A stretch of DNA of 64,000 nt, from assembly GCA_029252625.1 (NCBI GenBank), contig JAQXBA010000131.1, positions 18,776 to 82,775 of the forward strand, in the 5' to 3' direction. Source of the stretch: Opitutia bacterium. GTDB taxonomy: Bacteria > Verrucomicrobiota > Verrucomicrobiia > Opitutales > Coraliomargaritaceae. Shown here one piece after another: positions 34,229-44,659 of the stretch. Below the pieces are notes generated by a model. It was not told where the DNA came from. It searched no databases and saw nothing but the letters and a program-made list of their open reading frames with translations. Within the stretch, counting starts at the first letter, position 1. Each line of letters opens with the position of its first letter. The translations under genes and the position numbers were made by a program.

Positions 34229-35893
34229 CTAGTTAAACGCCAACAGCTCTTCGGCGTGCGCGCGGGCCGAATCTGAATGGCGATCGCCAAGCATTCGAGA
34301 AAGCTCACTCAAGCGCGACTCACGATTCTGATGTATCGGCCCAATCGATACTGTGGTCGAATCATCATCCTGCGATTTTGTGACGACAAAATGATTTTGC
34401 GCGAGTGATGCCACTTGAGGCAGGTGCGTCACACAAAGCACCTGATGTCGCTCTGCAAGTCGCGCCAGCTCTGCTCCGACCGCGCGACCGACTTCGCCGC
34501 CAACATTGGCATCGACTTCGTCGAAGACCAGCAACGGCGTGGCATCGGCCTCGGCCAGCACCGTTTTCAGTGCCAGCATGACACGGGCGGTCTCACCGCT
34601 GGAAGCGATTTTATTAAGCGGCAGTAGATCCTGTCCCGCATTGGGCGCAAACTGGAAGCCGCAGCGGCTGTTGCCAAAATCCTGCAATTCTTTTTCAATG
34701 AGAATCTCGATTTCGAGGCGCGCCTTCTTAAAGCCCAATGCCTGCAAGAGTGCTGCGGCTTTGTCGGCCAAAGTCTTGGCAGCTGTTTCGCGCGCCTTGC
34801 GCAGCTTTGCGGCTTCTTTGCGGAGCGATTGCTCCTGCTTAGAGGCGGCGGCACGTTTGGCTTTAAGCGTGCCTTCGATATCGCCCTGCACTGCCAACTG
34901 CTGCGCCAGCTCCTCGCGTTTCGCCAGCACTGCCTTAACACTGCCACCGTATTTACGCCGCATTTCTTGCCAGAGATTCATTCGTTCGGTGGTCGCCTCA
35001 ACGGCTTCGGCATCGAAATCGAAATCACTCGCAAGACGACCGGTCTCTTCCCCGAGATCCTGCATCTCGATCAACACACTACGCGCACGCTGCAACAGCG
35101 GCTCAGAATCGGCATCGAGTGCCGCCAGCGATTCATATTGCCCAACGATCATACTGAGTTGTTCGCTCAGTCCTTGATCTCCAGACAGCCCTTCGGAGCA
35201 ATCCGCAGCGAGCGTCACCAGCTCTTGGCCACTCGACATTCTCGTGTAGTCGCGCTCCAGCGCTTCGATCGAATCCTCTGAGGCATCGACGCTATCGATC
35301 TTGTTGATCTGTTTACGCACAAAATCGATTTCGTCTTGGTCTAGGCGTTCAGCAGATTCGAGGCTGTCGATCTCCTTATGCGCGGCCCGCCATGTGGCAT
35401 AGCCGATTTGATAGCTGGCGAGTAAATCGGTATTGCCCGCATAGAGATCGAGCATCTCTAGCTGGCGGCGTTCTTGAAATAGTTTTTGCGGCTCACCGGG
35501 GCCGTGAAAATCGATCCACGACTCGCCCAAGTCCTGTAATTGTGTGAGTGTTGCCATGCTGCCATTGATCTGTACGCGTGGCATTTTCTTGCGATGGATG
35601 CTGCGTTGCAATAACAGCACGCCGTCCTCGCAGCACGGCAACCCAGCGACCTCCAGTGAGGCATCCATCTCTGCGGAGTCTTCAAAATACAATGCCGCCT
35701 CGACCTCTAGCTGATCAGTGCCCTGACGAATCATGGTCTTATCTGTGCGCGCACCGGAAAGTAGGCCCAAGGCACCAAGCAACACACTTTTACCGGCGCC
35801 AGTCTCACCAGTGACCGCGGTAAATCCAGCATCCAACTCCAAGGTCACCTCATCGAGGAGCGCGAGATTTTTAATTTTGAGATATTGCAGCAT
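34229..35893 (-). CDS. recN: DNA repair protein RecN
   Basis: 554 residues from ATG 35893 (MLQYLKIKNLALLDEVTLEL). It is an SMC-like ATPase acting on double-strand breaks. Walker A is at 29-36 (GETGAGKS), a coiled-coil middle runs ~150-370, and the C-terminal half has the signature SSGETARVMLALKTVL and Walker B LLVFDEVDANVGG. A frame to 35920 adds nine residues outside the family alignment. It lies 10 bp after the Yip1-like gene. Confidence 0.96.
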   Translation of the reverse strand: MLQYLKIKNLALLDEVTLELDAGFTAVTGETGAGKSVLLGALGLLSGARTDKTMIRQGTDQLEVEAALYFEDSAEMDASLEVAGLPCCEDGVLLLQRSIHRKKMPRVQINGSMATLTQLQDLGESWIDFHGPGEPQKLFQERRQLEMLDLYAGNTDLLASYQIGYATWRAAHKEIDSLESAERLDQDEIDFVRKQINKIDSVDASEDSIEALERDYTRMSSGQELVTLAADCSEGLSGDQGLSEQLSMIVGQYESLAALDADSEPLLQRARSVLIEMQDLGEETGRLASDFDFDAEAVEATTERMNLWQEMRRKYGGSVKAVLAKREELAQQLAVQGDIEGTLKAKRAAASKQEQSLRKEAAKLRKARETAAKTLADKAAALLQALGFKKARLEIEILIEKELQDFGNSRCGFQFAPNAGQDLLPLNKIASSGETARVMLALKTVLAEADATPLLVFDEVDANVGGEVGRAVGAELARLAERHQVLCVTHLPQVASLAQNHFVVTKSQDDDSTTVSIGPIHQNRESRLSELSRMLGDRHSDSARAHAEELLAFN

Positions 35894-35903
35894 AGCTAGA
35901 TGA

Positions 35904-36473
35904 TTAAGCGGCAGAACCAAATAGAGTGACCAACAGTTGCGCGCACAAGGTCAACGGAAACAGACTGAAAATAATCGTCACAGCCAAGCAAAAGAAGGTC
36001 TTCAGGACACTCAGTTGCAGTGCCGCAGACAGCGACAGCAGGATAATTACATAGCCATAGAAAAATACGCAAAAGAACACTGGTGCGAAGCTAACAATCC
36101 TTTCGGGGTTCACCTCGGCACCAAGCATAAAAGAGAGTACTACTGACAACAGCGTCCACGGCAACAAGCCGAGCCCTAGCGCAGTGCGCGCAGCCCGCTG
36201 CGTAGTTTCAGCGCCGAACCAACGACCAAAATTACGTGTTAACCAGCCGAATAAGTACAAGCCACTCAGCCCAGCAAGTCCGCCGACCACATACGGCAAC
36301 GGCCCAGACTCCGCTTGTGCCAACGAAAACCGAGCACTTTGCACCGCGCCAAAGAAGGCCGCAATCATCACCGCAGCCGAATGCCCCTGCCCCGCCTCGA
36401 GTAGCGCACGCATCGAACTGACTGGTTTAAACCACAGCGTGAATAGAGAGGATTTGTTATTTGTAGTGCTCAT
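35904..36473 (-). CDS. Yip1-like integral membrane protein
   Basis: 189 residues with about five membrane helices. The layout (cytoplasmic N-terminus, then helices, GWLTRNFGRWFGAETTQRAA between helices 2 and 3) fits the YIP1 domain family seen in many bacteria, whose role is unknown. First gene of a unit with recN, divergent from the ABC-F gene. Confidence 0.65.
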   Translation of the reverse strand: MSTTNNKSSLFTLWFKPVSSMRALLEAGQGHSAAVMIAAFFGAVQSARFSLAQAESGPLPYVVGGLAGLSGLYLFGWLTRNFGRWFGAETTQRAARTALGLGLLPWTLLSVVLSFMLGAEVNPERIVSFAPVFFCVFFYGYVIILLSLSAALQLSVLKTFFCLAVTIIFSLFPLTLCAQLLVTLFGSAA

Positions 36474-36601
36474 TTGTCCAAGTGCTTTTTAAAAAAGACA
36501 GAATACACCGCACATGCAAGTCTGCGTCGATCCCAAGGCTGATTTAAAAATTCTTTTGCTTTGCCTCTTTGCCCGCTTCGACAAACCTCTGCGCACTTTC
36601 T

Positions 36602-38536
36602 ATGCTTACCTTCTCAAAACTCAGTAAAGGCTACGGCCAAAAGACCCTCTTCACCGATATTTCGTTTCGCATCCTGCAGGGCGATCGCATCGGTCTAGTC
36701 GGACCCAATGGAGCCGGTAAGACGACGCTATTTAATATTATCCTCGGCAAAACTGAGTGCGACAACGGCAAGGTCGAACTCGACCGCGGCACTGTAATCG
36801 GCTTCCTCCCACAGGAAAGTGCCCCCGCTGGCGAAGAGACCGTCGCTGAACTGGCGACCTCGGTCTCCCCTGAGTTTGTCACTATATATAATACGCTGCG
36901 TGCATTCCCCGATCCCGATTGCGAAGAACGGATCGACGCGATGGAGCAGTTCGTCGACCTGGATGGCTACACACTGGAGGCCAAAGCAAAGCGTATCTTG
37001 GCGGGCCTCGCCTTTCGCCCGGAAGATTTTGATAAGCCCGCACATACTTTGAGTGGTGGTTGGATCATGCGTGCGCACCTCGCCCGCTTACTAGTAATGG
37101 AGCCGGATCTGCTGATGCTGGATGAGCCGACCAATCACTTGGACCTCGAGACATTAGGCTGGTTCCAGAATCAGCTGAGTAACTACTCTGGCGCAATTTT
37201 GACGATCTCGCACGACCGTGAATTCCTCAACGGCGTCTGCGACGGCATCATCGAGATCGCCAACGGACACCTGCACCGCTACCACGGCAACTACGACTAT
37301 TACCTCACTCAAAAGGCGGATCGCGAAGCACAGCAGCTCGCCGCTTATAATAACCAGCAACGCGAAATCGCACACTTGGAAGATTTCGTGCGCCGCTTCC
37401 GCGCCAAAGCATCCAAGGCCTCGCAAGCACAAGCTCGCATGAAGACGCTCGAAAAGATGGTGCGTCTGTCGCCGCCCGAAAGCGCCGCCGACACCATTTC
37501 GTTTAGCTTCCCGCAGCCAATGCGCAGCGGCCAGCGCGTTGCGACCTTTGAAAATATTCAACAGGCTTACGGCGACCACGTCGTCTATACTGACCTGAAC
37601 CTGATCATTGAGAAACAACAGCGCATCGTGCTGGTCGGGCCGAATGGCGCAGGTAAATCCACACTGCTTAAGATCCTCGCTGGAAGTGTCGAAATCCAAA
37701 GCGGCGTGCGCGAAATGGGCCACAATGTGAGCGTCGGCTACTTCTCGCAGCAACGTGTCGAAGTGCTCGACGTCGAACGTAGCGTGCTCGACGAAGCAAC
37801 GGAACGTGTCGTCTCCGGCATGAACGAGCAAAAGGTGCGCGGCATCCTCGGTGCCTTCCTATTCAAGGGCGACGATGTGTTTAAGAAAGTCAAAGTCCTC
37901 AGTGGAGGTGAGAAGAGCCGCCTCGCACTAGTCAAACTGCTACTCAACCCGCCCAATCTACTGCTGCTCGACGAGCCGACCACTCACCTTGATATGCCAA
38001 GTATCGATGCACTGATCGGCGCACTCAAGGATTACACCGGCACCCTCGTCTTCGTCAGTCACGACGTGCACTTCATCCGTGCGATCGCCGAGCACACCGT
38101 CCAAATCCAAGCAGGCACCACCACTAATTTCGCCGGCGACTACGATTATTACTTGCGCAAATCAAATGCTAGTTCAGAGCAAAGCGGTCTCGTGGCGGGT
38201 ATCAAAAACGCCCGTCCTGATTTTGAGGCTAAGGCAAAGAGCAAACAGCCCGTCGTCAGCGCTAAAGAGCGCCGCCGCATCGAAGCGGAGAAGCGTAAGC
38301 TCGAATCGAAGGGTCGTAAAGGCGTGGAAAAGCGCGTGGCCAAGCTCGAAGTCGAGGTGCTCAAGCTCGAAGCTGAGCAAGCTGCAGTCACTGAACAACT
38401 CGGCAATCCCGGCGTTTATGCCGACAAGGAGAAAGCCAAAGAGCTCAATATGCAGTCGGCCCGCATCTCAAAACGTTTGCAGGAGAAGAACTACGAGTGG
38501 GAAACCGCAACGGATGAGCTGAGCAAATTGTTGTAG
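36602..38536 (+). CDS. ABC-F family ATPase (Uup/EttA-like)
   Basis: 644 residues from ATG 36602; an upstream extension to 36569 lacks family character. There are two ABC domains and no membrane segment. Domain 1 has GPNGAGKTTLFN, LSGGWIMRAHLARLL and LLMLDEPTNHLD; domain 2 has GPNGAGKSTLLK, LSGGEKSRLALVKLL and LLLLDEPTTHLD. The linker between them (~250-290) is charged and helical (the P-site tRNA interaction motif in ABC-F). The Lys/Glu-rich C-terminus (~560-644) is a coiled coil as in Uup. ABC-F proteins act on the ribosome; the exact subfamily is not certain. Confidence 0.93.
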   Translation: MLTFSKLSKGYGQKTLFTDISFRILQGDRIGLVGPNGAGKTTLFNIILGKTECDNGKVELDRGTVIGFLPQESAPAGEETVAELATSVSPEFVTIYNTLRAFPDPDCEERIDAMEQFVDLDGYTLEAKAKRILAGLAFRPEDFDKPAHTLSGGWIMRAHLARLLVMEPDLLMLDEPTNHLDLETLGWFQNQLSNYSGAILTISHDREFLNGVCDGIIEIANGHLHRYHGNYDYYLTQKADREAQQLAAYNNQQREIAHLEDFVRRFRAKASKASQAQARMKTLEKMVRLSPPESAADTISFSFPQPMRSGQRVATFENIQQAYGDHVVYTDLNLIIEKQQRIVLVGPNGAGKSTLLKILAGSVEIQSGVREMGHNVSVGYFSQQRVEVLDVERSVLDEATERVVSGMNEQKVRGILGAFLFKGDDVFKKVKVLSGGEKSRLALVKLLLNPPNLLLLDEPTTHLDMPSIDALIGALKDYTGTLVFVSHDVHFIRAIAEHTVQIQAGTTTNFAGDYDYYLRKSNASSEQSGLVAGIKNARPDFEAKAKSKQPVVSAKERRRIEAEKRKLESKGRKGVEKRVAKLEVEVLKLEAEQAAVTEQLGNPGVYADKEKAKELNMQSARISKRLQEKNYEWETATDELSKLL

Positions 38537-38624
38537 CTGTTTTAATCGGTTATTATCCACAGCCTGCAGCTGCCGAAAATGTGCACTTAATTAAGATTTA
38601 CGCTTTACAGTAGAAGCTTGAATT

Positions 38625-41600
38625 ATGAGTTTTAACGCTTCTGGAAATTGCTTCACCCATAACCAGCCGTCTATTTTGCTTCCCCGCTCCATTAAACAGT
38701 CACTTTCGATTGCCGCTCTAATTTGCCTGAGCTGCGTCGCACACGTTCAGGCACAAGATGCCAGTCAACTCGGCTTCTCTGACTTGCAAAGCCAAGCCAA
38801 TGCGCTGGTAGAACAAGGACAGCTCGAGCAAGCGATGCCGTATCTCGAGGAGCTCATCAAGCGCGTCGAAGCAACCGAAGGCTCGGAGATCAAGCTCGAC
38901 TTCCCGATCTTTCTGCTCGGCACCGCTCATATCCAGCGCTTTGTCGCCTCCAGCAATGCTGGCGAGCTGAACCAAACACTCAAGTGGTATGATAAGCTCG
39001 AACAAGACTACCCCAACAGTCCCAAGGTCAAAGACGCGCTGTTAAAGAAAATCGATGTGCTGCGCATCTTAAAGCGGGAACCTGAGGCCATCGCATTGAT
39101 GAAGAAGTTACTGGATGGCAGCTACTCCTTTCGCCTGAACCTCAAGCAAGAGAGTAAGCTGCTTAAAGATCTCACGCAGATCTACTATAATAAAGGCGAC
39201 TGGAAAGGCGGCTTACCGATCTTCGCCAAGTTGATGAACACTTCCCGCGACTTCGAAGATAAAGCCTGGGCCGCCGCCGCTAGCTTCGAAGCCTATGTCG
39301 CTGAGAAGCGCCTCGACGACGCGATGGCGCTGCTGCCAGTGCTCGCACGCGAGTCTGAAGTCCGCTATTTACCTCGCCTCAACGTCGCTCTGCTCAAAAC
39401 CAGCGACACCATGGTCGCCCAAGCCCGCCTCAGCGATGCCGCCATCTTGCTCAACTTGATCAAGACGACCGACATAATGATCGAGCACAATGAAGCGAAC
39501 ATTGCGACGAAACGTGCCAAGATCAAATTCAACACAGACATGAGCCGCAGCGAAGAAGCGACTGAACGCCTCAAGCAGGAAGTCAAAGGCCTCGAAAGCA
39601 CCCTTGTCGGACTCAAAAACCTCCCCACCCTGCGCAACGAACTACTGGTGCGCCGCGCCCGTAATTACACCAAGACCGCACGCCGCTACGAAGCATTCTG
39701 GATGTTCTTCGACCTGATGACCGAGAACCCGAAGGACAAGCAGACCGAGTTCTTCACCTACGCGACTTTCTCCAACGCTCTGCAACTAAAGAAAACCGAG
39801 ACCGCAATCACAGTTGGCCGTTCCTACCGCAGCCAATTCCCCAAAGGCGACTTTTACTCGGACATCACTATCGCACTGGTCAGCACCTTGAAGGACGGCG
39901 GCGACACCAGCGAGTATGTGCAAATCGCCAAAGACTTCCTCGACACACATCCACTCGACACCGTCTCCAGCAACATGCTGGCACTCTGGGCCGGGCACTA
40001 TTTGGAAAGTTCCAAATTTGAAGCGGTCATCCAGCAAACCACTCGCTGGCTCAGCCTCCACAACAACCCGATCTTCGAAGACGGCCTCTACTACTGGCGC
40101 GGACTCTCTGAGCTACAAACCGGCAAATACCCCGAAGCGACCAGTAGCTTCACCAAATTGCTACAGAAATACCCGACCAGCATCTACGCCGAAGACGGCC
40201 TACTGCGTAAAGGTGCCTCTCAATTCTATGCACAAGACTTCGAAGCCGCACGCGGAACACTCTATAGCTACACCAAGAAATACCCACGCGGTGGCGCACT
40301 TGATCAAGCGTACTACTTTCTCGGCGAAATCGAAAACCTCGCTGGCGATTACGAGCTAGCACTGAAGCACTTCAATCGGGCTGACGCAATCACCACGCTG
40401 CAAGACATCCACAATGGCTGCGCCTTCAGTATCGGCACGATCTACGAGCTGCTACAGCGCTACGAAGAGATGGCGACACACTTCAAAGCCTACACCGAAC
40501 GATTCGGCGAAAAGGGCCGGCTCACCGACGCGATCTTCGAACTCGGCCGCGCCTACGAATTCCTCCGCCGCCCGAACGACATGCTCGCGCTCTATCGCAA
40601 ATACATCGAGCTATTTGCCAACGATCCGGAAAATGCCGGCGTCGATGCACTCATCGAAGGCTACGCCGAGAAATACAATACCAACCAAGCCACATTACTG
40701 AAGACCGTCGAGTTCCTCGATGCATTGGATAACGACATCGAATTCCGCACCAAGATCGTCACTGACCGCGGCTACTTGTTTGAATACTTCTACGTTAACG
40801 GCGACCTCGACCAGACGCTTTACAACCGACTGCGCAACCATCCACAGTTTGGCGAATGGCTGGTCGAAGACCTCGCCCCGATCAGCGAAGTCACCACAAT
40901 CTACCGCAATCAACTCGCCGACTATCCGAGCGAGACGCCGATTGAGTTCTTCCGCGATCAACTCGCACGATTTAAAGCCGCCAATCAGCGCGTCGCAGAG
41001 ACCCGCATGTTGATGGGGCTCTACCGTAGTGCTGTCGAAGAGGCTCCAAGCAAATCCTACGACAAGGCCTTCTTCAGCGAAGTCACCCCGCGCGTATTAC
41101 TTTACATCGCGGACTACTCGCGTGGCGATCAACTCGATTTCGCGGTGGAAGCATGGAATGAAGTGCTGACCGCCTACCCGACAGACGACGCATCCATCGT
41201 CTCCTACATGCGCCTCGCTGATGTCAGCGACCAACGTGGCGATCAGTCCGGCGCATTCAACTATCTCGAAGCCATCGTCACGCAATTCCCCGGCACGCCG
41301 AAGCTCCCTGGAGTCATTCTACGCCAAGGCGAGCTACTTTCCTCCATGGGTCGCGGCGAAGAAGCCCGCGAAAAATATCAATACATTCTCCGCGTACCAG
41401 ACTGGCGCGGCCTCATCCATGCCCGCGCCCTGTTCCAAACTGGCGAAGCCTACATGGCAGAGAGCAAATACCCCGAAGCACATGGCTTCTTTGAGCGCAC
41501 CTTCCTAGGCTACTCTCAATTCAGCGAATGGTGCGCACGCGCCTACCTAGCCGATGCCGAAGCCCTAATAGGCATGGGAGCTAAAGCAGATGCGATTGCG

Positions 41601-41717
41601 ACCCTCACCGAAGCGACCGAAACAATCGGAGAGACTGCTCCTGCTGAACTCATCGATTCCATTCAAGCGAAGCTGAAACAACTACAACCCGCAGGCGCCT
41701 CATCGCCCCAGTCATAA
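38625..41717 (+). CDS. Large secreted TPR protein (first gene of an ExbB/ExbD cluster)
   Basis: 1030 residues. A signal peptide (SIKQSLSIAALICLSCVAHV then QAQ) ends near residue 44; the rest is almost all helical tetratricopeptide-like repeats, e.g. LEELIKRVEATEG, TSSFTKLLQKYPTSIYAEDG, KHFNRADAI and EARGTLYSYTKKYPRGGALD. TPR solenoids bind other proteins; this one should lie in the periplasm. It is followed after 17 bp by a second TPR gene and then by ExbB/ExbD genes on the same strand, so it probably scaffolds or cooperates with that motor. Specific function unknown. Confidence 0.85.
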   Translation: MSFNASGNCFTHNQPSILLPRSIKQSLSIAALICLSCVAHVQAQDASQLGFSDLQSQANALVEQGQLEQAMPYLEELIKRVEATEGSEIKLDFPIFLLGTAHIQRFVASSNAGELNQTLKWYDKLEQDYPNSPKVKDALLKKIDVLRILKREPEAIALMKKLLDGSYSFRLNLKQESKLLKDLTQIYYNKGDWKGGLPIFAKLMNTSRDFEDKAWAAAASFEAYVAEKRLDDAMALLPVLARESEVRYLPRLNVALLKTSDTMVAQARLSDAAILLNLIKTTDIMIEHNEANIATKRAKIKFNTDMSRSEEATERLKQEVKGLESTLVGLKNLPTLRNELLVRRARNYTKTARRYEAFWMFFDLMTENPKDKQTEFFTYATFSNALQLKKTETAITVGRSYRSQFPKGDFYSDITIALVSTLKDGGDTSEYVQIAKDFLDTHPLDTVSSNMLALWAGHYLESSKFEAVIQQTTRWLSLHNNPIFEDGLYYWRGLSELQTGKYPEATSSFTKLLQKYPTSIYAEDGLLRKGASQFYAQDFEAARGTLYSYTKKYPRGGALDQAYYFLGEIENLAGDYELALKHFNRADAITTLQDIHNGCAFSIGTIYELLQRYEEMATHFKAYTERFGEKGRLTDAIFELGRAYEFLRRPNDMLALYRKYIELFANDPENAGVDALIEGYAEKYNTNQATLLKTVEFLDALDNDIEFRTKIVTDRGYLFEYFYVNGDLDQTLYNRLRNHPQFGEWLVEDLAPISEVTTIYRNQLADYPSETPIEFFRDQLARFKAANQRVAETRMLMGLYRSAVEEAPSKSYDKAFFSEVTPRVLLYIADYSRGDQLDFAVEAWNEVLTAYPTDDASIVSYMRLADVSDQRGDQSGAFNYLEAIVTQFPGTPKLPGVILRQGELLSSMGRGEEAREKYQYILRVPDWRGLIHARALFQTGEAYMAESKYPEAHGFFERTFLGYSQFSEWCARAYLADAEALIGMGAKADAIATLTEATETIGETAPAELIDSIQAKLKQLQPAGASSPQS

Positions 41718-41734
41718 CAGCCCCACACAAACGG

Positions 41735-42850
41735 ATGCGTTACTTTTCACTCAAAACCTTGCTTATCGCAACCCTCTCGCTCGGTTGCACGCTCTCCAGT
41801 TTTGCTGAAAATGCCTACTGGACAGAGTTGGGCAGCCAATCCGTCTATATTCAGCAAGTCAACGGACGTTCAAAGCAAACCCTTAAATTTATTGATTTTA
41901 AAGAGGGCATGTTGATTACAGAAATAACGATTGATGGCAGTGTCGGCGAAATGTCTCTGCCCGTAAATAAGTCGATGGTCAAGACGCTCCGTTTAAACTT
42001 GGATGTAATGCAAAAAGCAAACAAACTGATCCAACGAGGCAACTACGCGGGTGCGGTCAAAGTGCTTCGCCCAAAGGTCTATCCATTGGTTAAATTTACT
42101 GAGGTGCCAGACCTGTTTAGCCAATTACACTCCCCGGTCCGAAGCTTAATTAGCAGCCTCATCAGCGCAGGCGAACTCGCTGAAGCAGACGATCTGCTCG
42201 GCCGCATCTCGCTTGATAAGGTCGATATTAAATATAGCCAACTGAGCATCCAATTGATGAATGCGTATCTCGCCGAGGAAGCGTTTAAAGCCGCGGGACG
42301 GATCGCCGGTCAACTGCCTAAAAGTGGTGTGTACGCATCCAACATCGCCGAAGTCATCAAAACCGCCGATGCCCTACGCGGCGCAGGTGAATATGAAGCG
42401 GTGATTCCGCTCTACCGAGAAATCGAAAGTACTGTTCCAGTAAATGTACGTAAAAATGTGCGCATGTGGCTGGCCTACAGTTTGGTGCTCGCCAATCGTG
42501 TCAACGAGGCCTCTCCAATGATCGATAGCATGGAAGAGCCCGCACCCGAAGATCGCCTATTTTCCCTTTACAAACTGCTGCAAGGCTCACGCGAGCACCG
42601 CAATAAGCAATACAGCGAAGCCCTCGACGTGCTGACCCGCGGCTTCGTGCGTGCGCAAACCTCCTACGTGTGGGTGCCGGAAATGCTCTACTTAATCGGC
42701 GACTGCTACGCGCGCGCCGAGGATCCCACGGCCGCCCGTAATGTCTGGTCCGAGATCACGGCACTGTATCCCGAGTCTCCATGGGCCAAACGTGCCACTG
42801 AGTCACTCAGCAAACTACCCAAGCCACAACCTGCCCCCGCAACGACTTAA
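41735..42850 (+). CDS. Secreted TPR-like protein (second gene of the cluster)
   Basis: 371 residues. The signal peptide MRYFSLKTLLIATLSLGCTL then SSFAE is clear. Residues ~30-95 are a small beta-rich domain (YIQQVNGRSKQTLKFIDFKE), followed by helical repeats such as RGNYAGAVKVLRPKVYPL, RGAGEYEAVIPLYREIE and NKQYSEALDVLTRGFV. The C-terminus is proline-rich. Location and spacing indicate cotranscription with the larger TPR protein and the proton channel genes. Confidence 0.82.
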   Translation: MRYFSLKTLLIATLSLGCTLSSFAENAYWTELGSQSVYIQQVNGRSKQTLKFIDFKEGMLITEITIDGSVGEMSLPVNKSMVKTLRLNLDVMQKANKLIQRGNYAGAVKVLRPKVYPLVKFTEVPDLFSQLHSPVRSLISSLISAGELAEADDLLGRISLDKVDIKYSQLSIQLMNAYLAEEAFKAAGRIAGQLPKSGVYASNIAEVIKTADALRGAGEYEAVIPLYREIESTVPVNVRKNVRMWLAYSLVLANRVNEASPMIDSMEEPAPEDRLFSLYKLLQGSREHRNKQYSEALDVLTRGFVRAQTSYVWVPEMLYLIGDCYARAEDPTAARNVWSEITALYPESPWAKRATESLSKLPKPQPAPATT

Positions 42851-42905
42851 TCGAATACTTCACAAAAACCACAACTCAACCATCAGTCTTTACTACAAAA
42901 ACGTC

Positions 42906-43691
42906 ATGAAACTATCAAAGTTCCGCTTCCTCCCTTCCTTTGCCGCGATCGCACTGTTTGCTGTCGTCACACAATGGTCAATGACCCAGCCCCTCAGTGC
43001 ACAAACTGAAGACGCCATCGAATCGACCGAAGGTGCCGAAGCCGATGCAGCTGTCGCCGATAAATCCCTGATCGACATGTTTAAAAATGGCGGCTGGGCC
43101 ATGTATCCGCTCACACTGCTGTCGATCTCGGCGTTCGGACTGATCGTTTACAACTTCATGGCCATTAAGCCGTCCGAAATCTTACAACCTTCAGTGCTTC
43201 CGGAAATCGATACTGCGCTGCAAGCAATGGATATCGAAAAGGCCAGATCGATCTGCGACGAGAACCCAGCAGCTTCCACCAATATTATCCATGCCGGCTT
43301 GGTGCGCGTAGACCTCAACCGCTACAATCCGGAACAAGTAAAGGAAGCCGTCGAAGAAGCCTCCGCCGAGGAGCTCGCCGGCCCATTCGTGCTGATCAAT
43401 TATCTATCCGTCATCGGCTCCCTGGCGCCCATGGTAGGACTACTCGGAACCGTCTCCGGTATGGTCAAGGCCTTCAACGTGATCGGGGCTGAAGGTGCTG
43501 CCAATGCCCAAGCGCTTGCGGGTAATATTTCCGAAGCCTTAATCACCACTGCGTCTGGTATGATCGTCGGCATTCCAGCCATGTTCTTCTTCTTCTTCTT
43601 TAAGAATAAGTATGGTAAGATTACTTCGCGAGTTGCGCGTGTGGTAGGAGACCTGCAATTCACGCTCAGCACTGCGATTAGCAATCGCTAA
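42906..43691 (+). CDS. MotA/TolQ/ExbB proton channel protein
   Basis: 261 residues from ATG 42906 (a longer frame from 42741 overlaps the upstream gene). A cleavable signal peptide (FAAIALFAVVTQWSMTQPLS) and an acidic periplasmic segment (~34-55) precede the first core helix (MYPLTLLSISAFGLIVYNFM). The ExbB core follows: SVIGSLAPMVGLLGTVSGMV and ALITTASGMIVGIPAMFFFF with the conserved Thr in the pore helices. With ExbD it forms a proton-driven inner-membrane motor. Signal-bearing ExbB proteins are common in Bacteroidota and the PVC group. Confidence 0.93.
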   Translation: MKLSKFRFLPSFAAIALFAVVTQWSMTQPLSAQTEDAIESTEGAEADAAVADKSLIDMFKNGGWAMYPLTLLSISAFGLIVYNFMAIKPSEILQPSVLPEIDTALQAMDIEKARSICDENPAASTNIIHAGLVRVDLNRYNPEQVKEAVEEASAEELAGPFVLINYLSVIGSLAPMVGLLGTVSGMVKAFNVIGAEGAANAQALAGNISEALITTASGMIVGIPAMFFFFFFKNKYGKITSRVARVVGDLQFTLSTAISNR

Positions 43692-43716
43692 GCTACACTC
43701 CGACGATACTTAACCG

Positions 43717-44121
43717 ATGAAAACATGGTCCCCAGAAGAGGTTGATCCGGAGTTTGAACTCACTCCGATGATCGACATCGTGTTCCTGCTCATCGCGTTT
43801 TTCATGACATTGATCAGCTTCATCAGCGCCGAACTCATTGAGCTCAAGCTGCCAGACGCCAATCAGGCGAGTATCCCCGAAGAACCGGGTGACCGCCAGT
43901 ACATCTCCGTTGATATCAACGGACAGGCCTATTTCGGCTCGACTCCAATCAGCTATGAAGCGCTCCCCCAGGCATTAGCCGCGGGGCGCACGGCGCAGCC
44001 CGCACTGAAGGTATTCCTTCGGGCTGACTCGAACACGGCTCACCGTCATGTCAACCGCGTCATGGAAGCCTGCGCTGAAGCAGGCATCTTTGACCTCATT
44101 TTTGCCTCCAATAAAAATTAA
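43717..44121 (+). CDS. ExbD/TolR protein, copy 1 of the TPR cluster
   Basis: 134 residues with one N-terminal membrane helix (~17-42) carrying the essential proton-carrying Asp in LTPMIDIVFLLIAFFM, then a periplasmic domain ending VMEACAEAGIFDLIFAS. It follows the ExbB gene by 25 bp and precedes a second ExbD by 3 bp. Confidence 0.93.
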   Translation: MKTWSPEEVDPEFELTPMIDIVFLLIAFFMTLISFISAELIELKLPDANQASIPEEPGDRQYISVDINGQAYFGSTPISYEALPQALAAGRTAQPALKVFLRADSNTAHRHVNRVMEACAEAGIFDLIFASNKN

Positions 44122-44124
44122 ACT

Positions 44125-44559
44125 GTGGCTGCTGTTAACAAAGTTTTAGAATCAGAAGATAAAGTCGATATCACACCGATGATCGACATCGTGTTCTTGC
44201 TGCTGGTTTATTTCATGTTCCTGCCACTGCAACAAGAAGCAGATGTAGGGATCAAATTACCTAGCGCGACCCCACCTGCCGAGAACCTCAAATTGCCCAG
44301 CGAGCATGTCATCGAGATCTTTCCGAATGGATTGATCTTGCTCAACGGCGCACCAATGGACGCTACCGACGATCGTGTCATGGCACGCCTCTCCAACACG
44401 CTCACGCGCCTGCGTATGTCTTCCGACCGAATGGGCGATGATACCGTGGTGAAGATCCAGGCCGACCCTGACTCACCGCATCAACGCTCCATTGATGCCC
44501 TCAATGCTTGTGCCAAGGCTGATATTACCAAAGTCTCCTTCAGTGCATACGCCCTCTAG
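44125..44559 (+). CDS. ExbD/TolR protein, copy 2 of the TPR cluster
   Basis: 144 residues, starting at a GTG three bases after the previous stop. The membrane helix has the pore Asp in ITPMIDIVFLLLVYFMF. The periplasmic part is diverged from copy 1 (VIEIFPNGLILLNGAPMDA, IDALNACAKADITKVSFSAY). A hetero-dimeric ExbD pair is plausible. Confidence 0.92.
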   Translation: MAAVNKVLESEDKVDITPMIDIVFLLLVYFMFLPLQQEADVGIKLPSATPPAENLKLPSEHVIEIFPNGLILLNGAPMDATDDRVMARLSNTLTRLRMSSDRMGDDTVVKIQADPDSPHQRSIDALNACAKADITKVSFSAYAL

Positions 44560-44659
44560 CAATGATCGCTTGATCTAATTTGACCACACGCGCTCGGCTG
44601 CAACAACCAGCTTTGTTTGGTCGAATTCCCAAAAATCGCTCGCTTATAATTTCTTCCAG

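Noticed and set aside
37154..37831. 225-codon minus-strand frame opposite the ABC-F gene
   Set aside because: Antisense to the ABC-F ATPase, whose motifs are intact across the region.
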